From Neobacillus ginsengisoli (GTDB lineage: Bacteria > Bacillota > Bacilli > Bacillales_B > DSM-18226): a stretch of 64,000 nt of DNA. The position numbers and the translations under genes were made by a program. The notes below the pieces were generated by a model. It was given only the letters and a program-made list of their open reading frames with translations. It did not search any database and was not told where the DNA came from. Shown in pieces: positions 26,571 to 35,899 of this stretch (position 1 is its first letter; every line of letters starts with the position of its first letter). Where the stretch lies: NCBI RefSeq assembly GCF_030813055.1, contig NZ_JAUSTW010000001.1:496001-560000 (forward strand). Direction: 5' to 3'.

Positions 26571-27875
26571 ATGAGAATGGTTGACTTAATTGAGAAAAAA
26601 AGAGATGGACACGAATTATCGACAGATGAAATTAATTTTATTATTAACGGATATACGGATGGCTCGATTCCCGATTATCAAATTAGTGCCTTAACAATGG
26701 CCATATTTTTTAAAGGAATGACTGAAAAAGAAAGAGCCGATCTAACATTGGCAATGGTAGAATCCGGTGATCAAATTGATTTATCCGCAATAGAAGGAAT
26801 TAAAGTAGATAAACACTCAACAGGCGGTGTTGGTGACACAACAACACTTGTCCTTGGTCCGCTTGTTGCAGCTGTCGGAGTTCCAGTTGCTAAAATGTCC
26901 GGACGCGGTTTGGGTCATACCGGTGGAACGATAGATAAATTAGAGTCAGTTCAAGGTTTTCATGTTGAAATTGAAAATGATGAGTTTATTGAACTTGTTA
27001 ACAAAAACAAGATCGCCGTAATTGGTCAAAGCGGAAATTTAACTCCTGCAGATAAAAAACTATATGCATTAAGAGATGTGACTGCGACGGTTGATAGCAT
27101 TCCATTGATCGCGAGTTCCATTATGAGCAAAAAAATTGCTGCTGGTGCTGATGCCATTGTTCTCGACGTTAAAACAGGTGCAGGTGCCTTCATGAAGACA
27201 TTGGATGACTCAAGAGAATTGGCAAAAGCGATGGTACGGATCGGGAATAATGTCGGCAGAAGAACGATGGCTGTTATTTCTGATATGAGTCAGCCGCTTG
27301 GTTTTGCTATTGGAAACGCTCTTGAAGTAAAAGAAGCGATTGATACATTAAAAGGGGAAGGACCGGAGGACTTAACGGAGCTTTGTTTAACTCTAGGAAG
27401 CCATATGGTTTATTTAGCTGAGAAGGCTAGTTCATTAGCAGAAGCACGAACCATGCTTGAAAATGTAATGAAAAATGGGACAGCACTGGAAAAATTAAAA
27501 GTCTTCTTACGTTCGCAAGGCGGAGATGCTACAATTGTTGACAATCCTTCGAAAATGCCGCAAGCACAATATATCTATGAGCTTGAAGCGAAAGAGGCGG
27601 GTTATGTTTCGGAAATCGTTGCAGATGAAGTTGGCACAGCAGCGATGCTTTTAGGAGCGGGCAGGGCAACGAAAGAATCAATTATCGATTTAGCGGTTGG
27701 ACTTGTATTAAGAAAAAAAATTGGCGATAAAGTTGAAAAAGGTGAATCTTTAGTAAGGATTTACAGTAATTTTGAAGATGTAAAAGAAGTAAAAGATAAG
27801 CTTTATGAAAATATTAAGGTTTCTGCTACAAAAGTAGATGCACCGATTCTTATCCATGAAGAAATAACGGAATAA
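26571..27875 (+). CDS. pdp: Pyrimidine nucleoside phosphorylase
   Basis: A 434-residue dimeric enzyme of the thymidine/pyrimidine phosphorylase family, acting on uridine, deoxyuridine and thymidine. The N-terminal alpha domain contains [14 protein letters not shown] (phosphate loop, about 80-95) and [17 protein letters not shown]; the C-terminal domain includes [16 protein letters not shown]. In B. subtilis pdp lies elsewhere, with dra and nupC; its placement after pupG here joins purine and pyrimidine salvage under the same cre-controlled operon. A weak GTGGTGA precedes the ATG. Confidence 0.95.
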   Translation: MRMVDLIEKKRDGHELSTDEINFIINGYTDGSIPDYQISALTMAIFFKGMTEKERADLTLAMVESGDQIDLSAIEGIKVDKHSTGGVGDTTTLVLGPLVAAVGVPVAKMSGRGLGHTGGTIDKLESVQGFHVEIENDEFIELVNKNKIAVIGQSGNLTPADKKLYALRDVTATVDSIPLIASSIMSKKIAAGADAIVLDVKTGAGAFMKTLDDSRELAKAMVRIGNNVGRRTMAVISDMSQPLGFAIGNALEVKEAIDTLKGEGPEDLTELCLTLGSHMVYLAEKASSLAEARTMLENVMKNGTALEKLKVFLRSQGGDATIVDNPSKMPQAQYIYELEAKEAGYVSEIVADEVGTAAMLLGAGRATKESIIDLAVGLVLRKKIGDKVEKGESLVRIYSNFEDVKEVKDKLYENIKVSATKVDAPILIHEEITE

Positions 27876-27925
27876 TAAGAAATGCTTCAACGCCTTGTCC
27901 AGGCTACGGAGCCGGTATTTATACC

Positions 27926-27963
27926 TTAAAAAGTCAGGGATTTAATTCCCTGACTTTTTTTAT
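27926..27963 (+). terminator. Terminator of the deoB-pupG-pdp operon
   Basis: Stem AAAAGTCAGGGA / TCCCTGACTTTT with T8. Confidence 0.88.
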
Positions 27964-27983
27964 TTTAATTGGAGGAAATAATT

Positions 27984-28011
27984 GTATAAAGTTGATTGAT
28001 TTGGAAAAAAT
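27984..28011 (+). promoter_or_regulatory. Sigma-F promoter candidate for dacF
   Basis: GTATA (27984-27988), 14 bases, GGAAAAAAT (28003-28011). This fits the sigma-F consensus GYATA-N14/15-GGNNANANT, and dacF is a known sigma-F gene. Confidence 0.75.
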
Positions 28012-28041
28012 GGAGGCTATAAAGAATGGAGGGTTATGCGA

Positions 28042-29214
28042 ATGAAACGATTTATCTCTTTATCGGTGATATTCTTTTTGTTTACCGGTTTAGGTATTCC
28101 TTCTGCCATGGCAGCAGAAAAACAAAGCACAACTGATATTGCCAGCAACGTTAAGTCTGCGATATTAATTGAACGTGATACAGGCAAGGTCCTCTATGAG
28201 AAAAATAGCCAGGAAGAGCTTCCGCCGGCAAGCATGACAAAAATTATGACTATGCTTCTCATCATGGAAGCCATTGATCAGAGAAAGCTTAGCTGGAATG
28301 AAAAAATTCGGACAAGCGAATATGCAGCCTCTATGGGCGGTTCACAAATATTCTTGGAACCGGGAGAAGAAATGACCACAAAGCAAATGCTTATGGGTAT
28401 CGCGATTGGCTCAGGGAATGACGCAGCGGTTGCAATGGCGGAGAGAATTGCAGGCTCTGAAGATGCATTTGTTGACATGATGAATGAGAAGGCAAAACAA
28501 CTTGGTTTGAAACATACTTTCTTTAAAAATACAACAGGTTTACCGGTCAGCGGCCATTTTAGTTCAGCATATGATATGGCCATTATGGCGAAGGAATTAT
28601 TAAAATATGAAGACATTACGAAATTTACAGGTATGTATGAAGGATATCTCCGTGAAAATACGGATAAAAAATTCTGGCTTGTGAACACCAATAAATTGGT
28701 GCGTTTTTACCCGGGAGTAGATGGCTTAAAAACCGGCTTTACTGCTGAAGCCAAATACTGTTTAACGGCAACGGCGCAAAAGAATGGGATGCGTGTGATA
28801 GCAGTTGTTTTTGGTGCCCCAACTTCTAAGGAAAGAAACGCACAAGTTACGAAAATGCTTAATTATGCATTTAGTCAATATCAAACACATCCAATGTTTA
28901 AGCGAAATCAATCAATCGCTAAAGCAAACATAAGCAAAGGGAAAGAAAAGTCTGTGGAGGCTGTAACAAGTGAACCGCTTTCCTTGCTGACAAAAAAAGG
29001 TGAAAAAACAGCGGATGTAAAGAAAAAAGTAATTCTGCAAAAAAATCTTAATGCACCTATTCATAAAGGCGATAAGGTTGGAACCATCAAACTGATTAAA
29101 GATGGAAAAGTCATCTTAGAAAGTCCGTTAGTTGCCAATAAAGATGTAAAAGAAGCAGGCTGGTGGACACTTTATAAGCGTTCATTTGGAATGTTTACGA
29201 AAGCAGGAAGATGA
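28042..29214 (+). CDS. dacF: Sporulation D-alanyl-D-alanine carboxypeptidase
   Basis: A 390-residue penicillin-binding carboxypeptidase of the S11 family that trims peptide cross-link donors in forespore peptidoglycan. Residues 1-27 form a signal peptide ending in AMAAE. The three active-site motifs are SMTK (about 65), SGN (about 126) and KTG (about 230). A PBP5-type C-terminal beta domain follows from about 290. The second ATG (28042) is chosen because GGAGGG is too close to the first (28036). A sigma-F promoter candidate precedes it, and spoIIAA follows. Confidence 0.93.
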   Translation: MKRFISLSVIFFLFTGLGIPSAMAAEKQSTTDIASNVKSAILIERDTGKVLYEKNSQEELPPASMTKIMTMLLIMEAIDQRKLSWNEKIRTSEYAASMGGSQIFLEPGEEMTTKQMLMGIAIGSGNDAAVAMAERIAGSEDAFVDMMNEKAKQLGLKHTFFKNTTGLPVSGHFSSAYDMAIMAKELLKYEDITKFTGMYEGYLRENTDKKFWLVNTNKLVRFYPGVDGLKTGFTAEAKYCLTATAQKNGMRVIAVVFGAPTSKERNAQVTKMLNYAFSQYQTHPMFKRNQSIAKANISKGKEKSVEAVTSEPLSLLTKKGEKTADVKKKVILQKNLNAPIHKGDKVGTIKLIKDGKVILESPLVANKDVKEAGWWTLYKRSFGMFTKAGR

Positions 29215-29224
29215 AACGTACTAC

Positions 29225-29314
29225 TGTCGAATAACAAAAATTAGTCACTACTTTTAGCGAATTACGACTAGTTTTGTCCAGGTAGAAGGAAATTAACAGA
29301 CCTGCATAGAATTG
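29225..29314 (+). promoter_or_regulatory. Sigma-H promoter and Spo0A box candidates for the spoIIA operon
   Basis: GAAGGAAAT (29285-29293), 12 bases, ATAGAATTG (29306-29314) fits sigma-H (RNAGGAWWW / RNNGAATWW, last base off). TGTCGAA at 29225-29231 matches the 0A box core, and TTTTGTCCA just upstream of the promoter is a weaker one. Spo0A~P with sigma-H drives spoIIA in B. subtilis. Confidence 0.65.
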
Positions 29315-29347
29315 ACTCACTATACCAGATGAAGGAGGCTAGGGATA

Positions 29348-29698
29348 GTGAGTCTTAACATTGAAATGGAAATTAAACATGATGTTCTATGCATTCGCTT
29401 AAGCGGGGAATTGGATCACCATACGGCGGATGAGCTTCGGGAACAGGCTGCAAATGTTATTGAAAAGAACGATATACGCCATATTGTCTTAAATCTGGAA
29501 CGACTTTCTTTTATGGATAGCTCAGGACTTGGGGTTATTTTAGGAAGATACAAACAAATCAAGCAGGTGCACGGTGAAATGGTTGTTTGTGCAATTTCCC
29601 CTGCAATACAAAGATTATTCGATATGTCTGGTTTATTCAAAATCATCAAAATGGAACCGACAGAAGAATTTGCATTGCAAAGATTGGGGGTGGCCTGA
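29348..29698 (+). CDS. spoIIAA: Anti-sigma-F factor antagonist
   Basis: A 116-residue STAS-domain protein that, when unphosphorylated, pulls SpoIIAB off sigma-F in the forespore. The phosphorylation site MDSSGLG is at the known position (Ser58). The start is GTG after GAAGGAGG. It is the first gene of spoIIAA-AB-sigF, with only one base between its stop and the next start. Confidence 0.97.
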   Translation: MSLNIEMEIKHDVLCIRLSGELDHHTADELREQAANVIEKNDIRHIVLNLERLSFMDSSGLGVILGRYKQIKQVHGEMVVCAISPAIQRLFDMSGLFKIIKMEPTEEFALQRLGVA

Positions 29699-29699
29699 T

Positions 29700-30140
29700 A
29701 TGAAGAATGAAATGAATCTTCAATTCAGTGCATTAAGTCAAAATGAATCATTTGCACGTGTCACTGTTGCGGCATTTATTGCCCAGCTTGATCCGACAAT
29801 GGATGAGCTGACAGAAATTAAAACTGTTGTATCGGAAGCCGTGACCAATGCGATTATACATGGGTATGAAAATGATCCAAATGGTATTGTCTATATTCAA
29901 GTATCGATTGAGGATAGCTTAGTTGAAATGACAATAAAAGATGTTGGATTTGGAATTGTAGATGTGGAAGAAGCTCGTCAGCCATTATTTACAACGAAAC
30001 CGGACTTAGAACGATCCGGTATGGGATTCACCATCATGGAAAATTTCATGGATGAGGTTGAGGTTCATTCACAGCCAGGTAGAGGAACCGAGGTTAGATT
30101 AAGAAAGCATTTACAAACTCGCAAAATGCTTTGCAATTAA
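29700..30140 (+). CDS. spoIIAB: Anti-sigma-F factor, serine kinase
   Basis: A 146-residue GHKL kinase that binds and holds sigma-F, and phosphorylates SpoIIAA. ATP-lid motifs are [11 protein letters not shown] (N box, about 46), DVGFGI (G1) and SGMGFTIM (G2). A longer frame from 29574 overlaps spoIIAA; ATG 29700, after GGGGGTGG, gives the exact B. subtilis length. Confidence 0.97.
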   Translation: MKNEMNLQFSALSQNESFARVTVAAFIAQLDPTMDELTEIKTVVSEAVTNAIIHGYENDPNGIVYIQVSIEDSLVEMTIKDVGFGIVDVEEARQPLFTTKPDLERSGMGFTIMENFMDEVEVHSQPGRGTEVRLRKHLQTRKMLCN

Positions 30141-30152
30141 GGAGACTTGCCA

Positions 30153-30911
30153 ATGGATGTGGAGGTCAAGAACGATAAAAATCAAACGTATTTAAAGGAT
30201 CATGAAGTGAAAGAGCTTATTAAAAAGAGCCAAGACGGAGACCAAAGCTCAAGAGATTTAATCGTTGAAAAAAATATGCGTCTCGTTTGGTCTGTTGTTC
30301 AACGCTTTCTTAACAGGGGGTATGACCCTGATGATCTTTTCCAAATTGGTTGTATCGGATTATTAAAATCGGTAGATAAATTTGATTTGTCTTATGATGT
30401 AAAATTTTCTACCTATGCTGTTCCGATGATTATTGGTGAAATTCAAAGATTTATTCGCGATGATGGTACCGTTAAGGTCAGCCGGTCCTTGAAAGAAATG
30501 GGGAACCGTATCAGAAAAGCGAAAGATGAGTTATCGAAAACATTTGGGAGAGTACCAACTGTCAATGAAATATCAGAGTATCTTGGACTATCTCCGGAGG
30601 ATGTCATCCTGGCCCAAGAAGCAAGCAGGACTCCTTCTTCTATTCATGAAACGGTTTATGAAAATGACGGAGATCCGATTACATTATTGGATCAAATCGA
30701 TGACGGTAACGAAGGAAAATGGTTCGATAAAATTGCTTTAAAAGAAGCGATCCGTGAATTAGATGAGCGTGAACGACTCATTGTTTATTTAAGATATTAT
30801 AAAGATCAAACCCAATCGGAGGTTGCACTCCGGCTAGGTATTTCTCAGGTTCAGGTTTCAAGGCTTGAGAAAAAGATATTAATGCAAATGAAAGACCGTA
30901 TGGATCTCTGA
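30153..30911 (+). CDS. sigF: RNA polymerase sigma-F factor
   Basis: A 252-residue sigma-70-family factor, the first forespore-specific sigma factor. Region 2 has DLFQIGCIGLLKSVDKFD and FSTYAVPMIIGEIQRFIRDD; region 3 and region 4 (SEVALRLGISQVQVSRLEK) follow. The ATG at 30153 is 8 bases after AAGGAG; an in-frame TTG at 30147 is less likely. A stem that includes its last codons ends the operon. Confidence 0.97.
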   Translation: MDVEVKNDKNQTYLKDHEVKELIKKSQDGDQSSRDLIVEKNMRLVWSVVQRFLNRGYDPDDLFQIGCIGLLKSVDKFDLSYDVKFSTYAVPMIIGEIQRFIRDDGTVKVSRSLKEMGNRIRKAKDELSKTFGRVPTVNEISEYLGLSPEDVILAQEASRTPSSIHETVYENDGDPITLLDQIDDGNEGKWFDKIALKEAIRELDERERLIVYLRYYKDQTQSEVALRLGISQVQVSRLEKKILMQMKDRMDL

Positions 30912-30937
30912 TTCCAAACGGTCTTTTTTTTTTTTTT
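30893..30937 (+). terminator. Terminator of the spoIIA operon
   Basis: Stem AGACCGT / ACGGTCT spanning the sigF stop codon, followed by an unusually long T run (about 15). Confidence 0.85.
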
Positions 30938-30955
30938 GCCTATTTTTGGTAATCA

Positions 30956-30982
30956 TGAAAAAATTGCTTACTACTCATACTA
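30956..30982 (+). promoter_or_regulatory. Sigma-G promoter candidate for spoVA
   Basis: TGAAAA (30956-30961), 14 bases, CATACTA (30976-30982). The -10 is a perfect sigma-G match; spoVA is a sigma-G operon in B. subtilis. The -35 is weaker. Confidence 0.55.
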
Positions 30983-31019
30983 TTTATACGAGGAAATCTA
31001 TGTGTGGGAAGTGAATGTT

Positions 31020-31640
31020 TTGGAAAAAACAATCTACGTTCGCATGCGGAATCGTGTTCAGGCTCTTCCTGATGAAAAGATTTTTTTTAAGGATGTAGCA
31101 CAAATCATTGCTCCGGAGGCATATCTTTCAAAATTAGAAAAAATGTTGATCCATCAAGTTTCTGAAAAGGATAAAAATATTATCATCATTGATGTCATGA
31201 AAGTGATTGATATGGTCACTTCTTTTTTTAAGGAATTGGAAATACAAACGATTGGACCTGCACAAACTATTATTGAAGTGAAATTTAAGAAAAAGGGAGG
31301 TACCATTCCTTTTTTTCTTTTAATTTGGTTCTTACTATTTTTTGGTTCAGCAATGGCGATTATGAATTTCCATGATGATGTAAGCATGAAAAGTGTTCAA
31401 GAAAAATTGTATACGATTATTACCGGAATAAAAGAGCCTAAGCCATTATTATTTCAAATTCCCTATTCGATTGGATTAGGTCTTGGGATGATTTTATTTT
31501 TTAATCATGTATTTCAAAAGCGCATAAACGAGGAACCCAGTCCACTGGAAGTAGAAATGTTTAATTATCAGCAGGATTTAGATAATTATGTAATTATTCA
31601 TGAAAATAAGGAAAGTATGAAAAAGCTTGATGACGATTAA
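31020..31640 (+). CDS. spoVAA: Stage V sporulation protein AA
   Basis: A 207-residue protein of the operon needed for dipicolinic acid uptake into the spore and its release at germination. A soluble N-terminal domain is followed by two membrane helices (about 103-122 and 153-170) and the conserved tail INEEPSPLEVEMFNYQ. The TTG at 31020 is preferred because EKTIYVRMRNRV then aligns with the B. subtilis N terminus; the in-frame extension to 30936 would cover the promoter. GGAAG lies 8 bases upstream. Confidence 0.9.
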   Translation: MEKTIYVRMRNRVQALPDEKIFFKDVAQIIAPEAYLSKLEKMLIHQVSEKDKNIIIIDVMKVIDMVTSFFKELEIQTIGPAQTIIEVKFKKKGGTIPFFLLIWFLLFFGSAMAIMNFHDDVSMKSVQEKLYTIITGIKEPKPLLFQIPYSIGLGLGMILFFNHVFQKRINEEPSPLEVEMFNYQQDLDNYVIIHENKESMKKLDDD

Positions 31641-32055
31641 GATTCTTGGAGTAATTTTTTTGGGATTAGCAAGTGGATTGGCGGTAGGCTCCGGTTTTGT
31701 TGCTTTTCTTACCGTCCTCGGGGTGATTCCAAGGCTGACACAGCTTTCAAAAACAATGAGAATGATCCAGCATTATGAATGGGCTGTAGTCATCGGCGCA
31801 CTTACCGGTGTAATAGCAAGCTTAAGGGATCCTGTTTTAGGTATCTCTTCCTATTTTTTAATCCCTCTCGGGGTAACGGGCGGAATCTTTGTTGGGATGT
31901 TAGCTGCAGCCCTAACAGAGGTTTTGAATGTTCTGCCGATTTTAGCAAAAAGAATCCGATTGGATGGGAAAATCATTCTGCTGATTATGGCTATTGTATT
32001 AGGAAAAATCTTTGGTTCCATTTTTCAATGGGTTTATTTTATACCTCACAAATAA
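31630..32055 (+). CDS. spoVAB: Stage V sporulation protein AB
   Basis: A 141-residue hydrophobic protein with about four membrane segments, overlapping the end of spoVAA by 11 bases. It keeps the family stretch GSGFVAFLTVLGVIPRL at the N terminus. In B. subtilis spoVAC follows; here the next gene is spoVAEa, only 27 bases on. Start ATG 31630 is chosen over the preceding TTG. Confidence 0.92.
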   Translation: MTIKILGVIFLGLASGLAVGSGFVAFLTVLGVIPRLTQLSKTMRMIQHYEWAVVIGALTGVIASLRDPVLGISSYFLIPLGVTGGIFVGMLAAALTEVLNVLPILAKRIRLDGKIILLIMAIVLGKIFGSIFQWVYFIPHK

Positions 32056-32082
32056 GAGTACGCCATGAAAGGACATCACAGT

Positions 32083-32661
32083 ATGAGCATTCGGAGGCGT
32101 GTTATTTTAATAACTGATGGAGATGAATATGCAAAAAGGGCAGTAGAGCATGTTGCTCATGAAGTAGGCGGTCGGTGCATTTCGATGTCACAAGGAAATC
32201 CCTCCGTTTTAACCGGTCCTGCAATTATTCAATTAATAAAAAAGACTCCGTATGATCCTGTACTGGTGATGTTTGATGATAGTGGTTTATTAGGTGAGGG
32301 TGCAGGTGAAAAAGCATTGAAATTTGTGGCAACCCATAAGGAAATTGAAGTTCTCGGGATCATTGCCGTTGCTTCAAAAACAAGAATGGCAGAATGGACA
32401 AAGGTCAATGTAAGCATTGACCGGGATGGAGAATTGACGCCGTACGGTGTTGATAAGTTCGGTATACCGGAACTCGAAATCGGGAGACTAAATGGAGATA
32501 CAGTCTACTGCTTAGATGAATTAGATGTTCCTCTTATCGTCGGTATTGGTGATATTGGAAAAATGGCAAAACGTGATCACTACGAAAACGGTTCACCGAT
32601 TACAAGAAAAGCGGTAGAACTTATACTCGAAAGGAGCGGTTTTCATGACAAGAGAAGCTGA
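32083..32661 (+). CDS. spoVAEA: Stage V sporulation protein AEa
   Basis: A 192-residue soluble protein. [19 protein letters not shown] at the N terminus, then [13 protein letters not shown] and [16 protein letters not shown], are typical of SpoVAEa. It is a component of the spore DPA channel system whose exact role is unclear. The ATG at 32083 follows AAAGGA; 32065 is an alternative. It lies directly after spoVAB, without the usual spoVAC, spoVAD and spoVAEb. Confidence 0.88.
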   Translation: MSIRRRVILITDGDEYAKRAVEHVAHEVGGRCISMSQGNPSVLTGPAIIQLIKKTPYDPVLVMFDDSGLLGEGAGEKALKFVATHKEIEVLGIIAVASKTRMAEWTKVNVSIDRDGELTPYGVDKFGIPELEIGRLNGDTVYCLDELDVPLIVGIGDIGKMAKRDHYENGSPITRKAVELILERSGFHDKRS

Positions 32662-34135
32662 GACCAAATGGCCAATCCCTGAATCAGTGCACGAGATCGA
32701 AAATTATATGAAACAAAGGGTTGGATTAGGAATAAGCTTTGATTTAAATATTCGAAAATTAAAGATTTTAAAAAAGGATGTACATATATATTCTGTTAGC
32801 GGTTTATGTGATACACGATTTGCAATAGAACTGGTTGAAGAATTAGTTGAGATTAATGATCATGAAAAGTTATCTTCAGATGTTTTTAAGATAATTGAAA
32901 ACCGTCTTGTCAACCAATCTGTACAACCAATTACATTGCTAAATGATTTGGTCCACTTTTTACTATCTGGATTAATAATAGTAGCTATTGATGGTGAAAG
33001 TACAGCGTTTGTTATTGATGTAAGAAATTATCCAGGTCGCTCGCCACAAGAACCCGATACAGAAAAGGTTGTAAGAGGTGCACGGGATGGTTTTGTCGAA
33101 AATATAATTCTTAATACAGCTTTAATAAGAAGGAGAATAAGAGACGAACGCCTTCGATACGAAATGATAAGGGTTGGAGAAAGGTCGTATACAGATGTTT
33201 CTTTAGCTTATTTAGAAGATGTGGCAGACCCTGATTTATTACATATTCTCAGAAAAGAATTAAATGCTATTAAAATTGATGGGATTCCAATGGCTGATAA
33301 AACGATTGAAGAGTTTATTTTAAAACAGGGGTTTAATCCATTTCCACTCGTAAGGTATACAGAAAGAGCAGATGTAGCTGCCGCACATATTTTAGAAGGC
33401 CATATTATTATAATTGTAGATACGTCACCAAGTGTTATAATTGCACCAACCACTTACTTTCATCATGTACAGCATGCAGAGGAATTTCGTGAATCACCGG
33501 CAATGGGGACATTTTTGCGGTGGACCCGTTTTTTAGGGGTTTTAACTTCCATTTTTTTACTTCCATTATGGTTGTTATTCGTACTAGAACCATCCTTATT
33601 ACCAGAAAAGCTCTCATTTATCGGACCTAATGAACAGACCAATATTCCAATCATTGTTCAAATTTTTTTAGCGGATTTTGGGATCGAATTTTTAAAGCTG
33701 GCAGCCATTCATACACCAACACCGCTTTCAACGGCAATGGGCTTAATAGCGGCGGTGTTAATCGGGCAGATTGCTATTAGTGTAGGTCTATTTGTTCCGG
33801 AAGTAATTTTGTATGTAGCAGTGTCTGGCATTGGAACATTTACAACACCTAGTTATGAGCTAAGTGTAGCAAATAAAATAGCCAGATTAACCTTATTGAT
33901 TTTTGTGTCCATGTTCCATACATCAGGCTTTGTAATAGGGTCTACTTTACTATTTATTTTTCTTGTCAATACTCGCGCGCTCAATACACCCTATTTTTGG
34001 CCTTTTCTTCCTTTCGAACCAAAAGGATTCATGCAGATTATTATTCGGAGGGCGATACCCGGTTCCCTTTTCAGACCAAGTATTGTTCACCCGCGAAATC
34101 GGTACCGTCAACCACCTAAAGCGAATGAGAAATGA
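32645..34135 (+). CDS. spoVAF: Stage V sporulation protein AF (GerA-type)
   Basis: A 496-residue membrane protein of the GerA-receptor A-subunit family. The large soluble N-terminal half contains [15 protein letters not shown]; the C-terminal half has about five membrane segments starting with [16 protein letters not shown], and the [20 protein letters not shown] motif. It overlaps spoVAEa by 17 bases and has GAAAGGAGCG before the ATG. In B. subtilis SpoVAF works with YqhR-like partners to boost germinant signalling. It is the last gene of the spoVA cluster. Confidence 0.93.
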   Translation: MTREAETKWPIPESVHEIENYMKQRVGLGISFDLNIRKLKILKKDVHIYSVSGLCDTRFAIELVEELVEINDHEKLSSDVFKIIENRLVNQSVQPITLLNDLVHFLLSGLIIVAIDGESTAFVIDVRNYPGRSPQEPDTEKVVRGARDGFVENIILNTALIRRRIRDERLRYEMIRVGERSYTDVSLAYLEDVADPDLLHILRKELNAIKIDGIPMADKTIEEFILKQGFNPFPLVRYTERADVAAAHILEGHIIIIVDTSPSVIIAPTTYFHHVQHAEEFRESPAMGTFLRWTRFLGVLTSIFLLPLWLLFVLEPSLLPEKLSFIGPNEQTNIPIIVQIFLADFGIEFLKLAAIHTPTPLSTAMGLIAAVLIGQIAISVGLFVPEVILYVAVSGIGTFTTPSYELSVANKIARLTLLIFVSMFHTSGFVIGSTLLFIFLVNTRALNTPYFWPFLPFEPKGFMQIIIRRAIPGSLFRPSIVHPRNRYRQPPKANEK

Positions 34136-34296
34136 TTGCAGATTTATTTTGGTTATGCTAAAGTAATTTTAATTAAATAAAGGAATAAAGGATATAAACT
34201 AGGCAGTTTCTTTTGCAGATTCTGTCTATTTATTTATTATCATTTTTGTTCGTCTACATAAACTGATTATGTGTTAGAACGGAGAGAGGGAAGGGA

Positions 34297-35601
34297 ATGT
34301 ATTTTTACGGGACAACAGGCGTTAATAATAAGGGGCATTTAGAAATTGGTGGTGTTGATTCAGTTGAATTGGCACAGGAATATGGAACTCCTCTTTATGT
34401 ATATGATGTAGCGTTAATGAGAGAACGGGCAAAGGGATTTAAGGAAGCTTTTGAACAACTTCAAGTAAATGCACAGGTTGCTTATGCCAGTAAAGCATTT
34501 TCGACGATTGCCATGTTACAGCTTGTTGAAGAAGAAGGGCTATCACTTGATGTAGTCTCAGGCGGTGAGTTATATACGGCCATCAAGGCAGGCTTTCCAA
34601 CAGAAAGAATTCACTTTCATGGAAATAATAAAAGTAGAGAAGAATTAGAAATGGCTTTAGATAACAGGATCGGCTGCATTGTTGTTGATAATTTTTATGA
34701 ATTAGCACTGCTAAAAACGATTTGCAGCGAGAAGGATACAAAGGTAAACATACTATTAAGGATTACTCCTGGAATTGAAGCCCATACGCATGATTATATT
34801 TTAACCGGGCAGGAGGATTCAAAATTTGGCTTTGACCTCCAAAATGGACAAGCGGAAAAAGCATTACTGACTGCGCTTCAGTGTCCTCATTTTGAGGTAC
34901 TTGGACTTCACTGTCACATTGGATCACAAATATTTGAGACAACCGGTTTTCTACTGGCAGCCAAAAAAATAGTCGAGAAAATGGAAGCGTGGAAAACTGC
35001 TCATTCCTTTGAAGCAAAGGTTTTAAACCTGGGTGGAGGCTTTGGAATTCGCTATACGAAAGAAGATGAGCCAATTCTGCCTTCACAATACGTTACCGAA
35101 ATAATTAAAGAAGTAAAAAATCTAACTGAGCAATATTCGCTGGATATGCCTGAAATTTGGATAGAACCAGGAAGATCTCTTGTAGGGGATGCAGGTATTA
35201 CCCTTTACCAAGTTGGCTCCTCCAAAGAAGTTCCGGGTGTTCGAAAGTATTTAGCCGTCGATGGCGGTATGAGCGATAATATAAGACCCGCACTTTATCA
35301 GGCAAAGTATGAGGCGGTGCTTGCAAATAAACCGTTAGCAAAATCAAATGAAACGGTATCAATTGCTGGCAAATGCTGCGAATCTGGGGATATGCTGATA
35401 TGGGATTTGCCACTGCCTGAAACAGGAGAAGATGATGTTCTGGCTGTATTTTGCACAGGTGCCTATGGATACTCTATGTCAAACAATTACAACCGCTTGC
35501 CGCGGCCGGCAGTTGTTTTCGTTGAAAATGGTGATGCAAGACTTGTAGTAAAAAGAGAGACGTATGAGGATTTAATCCGGCTTGATTTACCATTGAAATA
35601 A
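34297..35601 (+). CDS. lysA: Diaminopimelate decarboxylase
   Basis: A 434-residue PLP enzyme that makes lysine from meso-diaminopimelate. The PLP lysine lies in AYASKAFST (about 60), HFHGNNKS follows, then the glycine-rich phosphate loop NLGGGFGIRY (about 244), and the catalytic Cys in GKCCESGD (about 355). No lysine riboswitch is visible in the 161-base leader. It lies after spoVAF as in B. subtilis; ppiB, which follows lysA there, is absent, replaced by an IS element. Confidence 0.96.
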   Translation: MYFYGTTGVNNKGHLEIGGVDSVELAQEYGTPLYVYDVALMRERAKGFKEAFEQLQVNAQVAYASKAFSTIAMLQLVEEEGLSLDVVSGGELYTAIKAGFPTERIHFHGNNKSREELEMALDNRIGCIVVDNFYELALLKTICSEKDTKVNILLRITPGIEAHTHDYILTGQEDSKFGFDLQNGQAEKALLTALQCPHFEVLGLHCHIGSQIFETTGFLLAAKKIVEKMEAWKTAHSFEAKVLNLGGGFGIRYTKEDEPILPSQYVTEIIKEVKNLTEQYSLDMPEIWIEPGRSLVGDAGITLYQVGSSKEVPGVRKYLAVDGGMSDNIRPALYQAKYEAVLANKPLAKSNETVSIAGKCCESGDMLIWDLPLPETGEDDVLAVFCTGAYGYSMSNNYNRLPRPAVVFVENGDARLVVKRETYEDLIRLDLPLK

Positions 35602-35607
35602 GCAAAA

Positions 35608-35670
35608 GGCTGACTTTATAGGTCAGCCTCAGATTGTCGAGAAAGGGTATTTTTCTCGGCAATTTTTTAT
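35608..35670 (+). terminator. lysA 3' hairpins, including a terminator
   Basis: First hairpin GGCTGAC...GTCAGCC at 35608-35628, then a terminator ATTGTCGAGAAA / TTTCTCGGCAAT (35633-35662) with T6. The first hairpin plus the following base (22 bases) recurs exactly at 37642-37663. Confidence 0.8.
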
Positions 35671-35812
35671 TTTGTCAGAATCATACCAAATTTATTGATT
35701 GTCCCTGCAAATGGGCCTGTTGATTTACGCTCCGGGCACTCGCTTTCCGCGGGGAGGTCCTGGAGCCTCCTCGGCGCTTTGGCGGAGGCCACTGAAAAAG
35801 TCCTTTTATATT

Positions 35813-35858
35813 AGGCAGTTGAACGTTTGATTTAATCAAACGTTCAACTGCCTTTTTG
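35813..35858 (+). terminator. Left-end hairpin of the IS element
   Basis: Near-perfect 20-base stem beginning AGGCAGTTGAACGTTTGA, then T5. Such hairpins stop outside transcripts from entering the transposase gene. Confidence 0.8.
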
Positions 35859-35899
35859 TTTTATAATAATATTATTAAATGTATGTAGGTGATATCCAA

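Noticed and set aside
28278..28691. A 137-residue frame opposite dacF
   Set aside because: It lies wholly antisense within a conserved carboxypeptidase gene and shows no family features.
34136..34296. Possible lysine riboswitch before lysA
   Set aside because: None of the conserved L-box blocks is present, and the leader is too short.
35716..35801. GC-rich direct/inverted blocks near the IS as a CRISPR-like or attachment array
   Set aside because: There are just two long copies in inverted orientation at the ends of a transposase unit, which is the pattern of IS ends.
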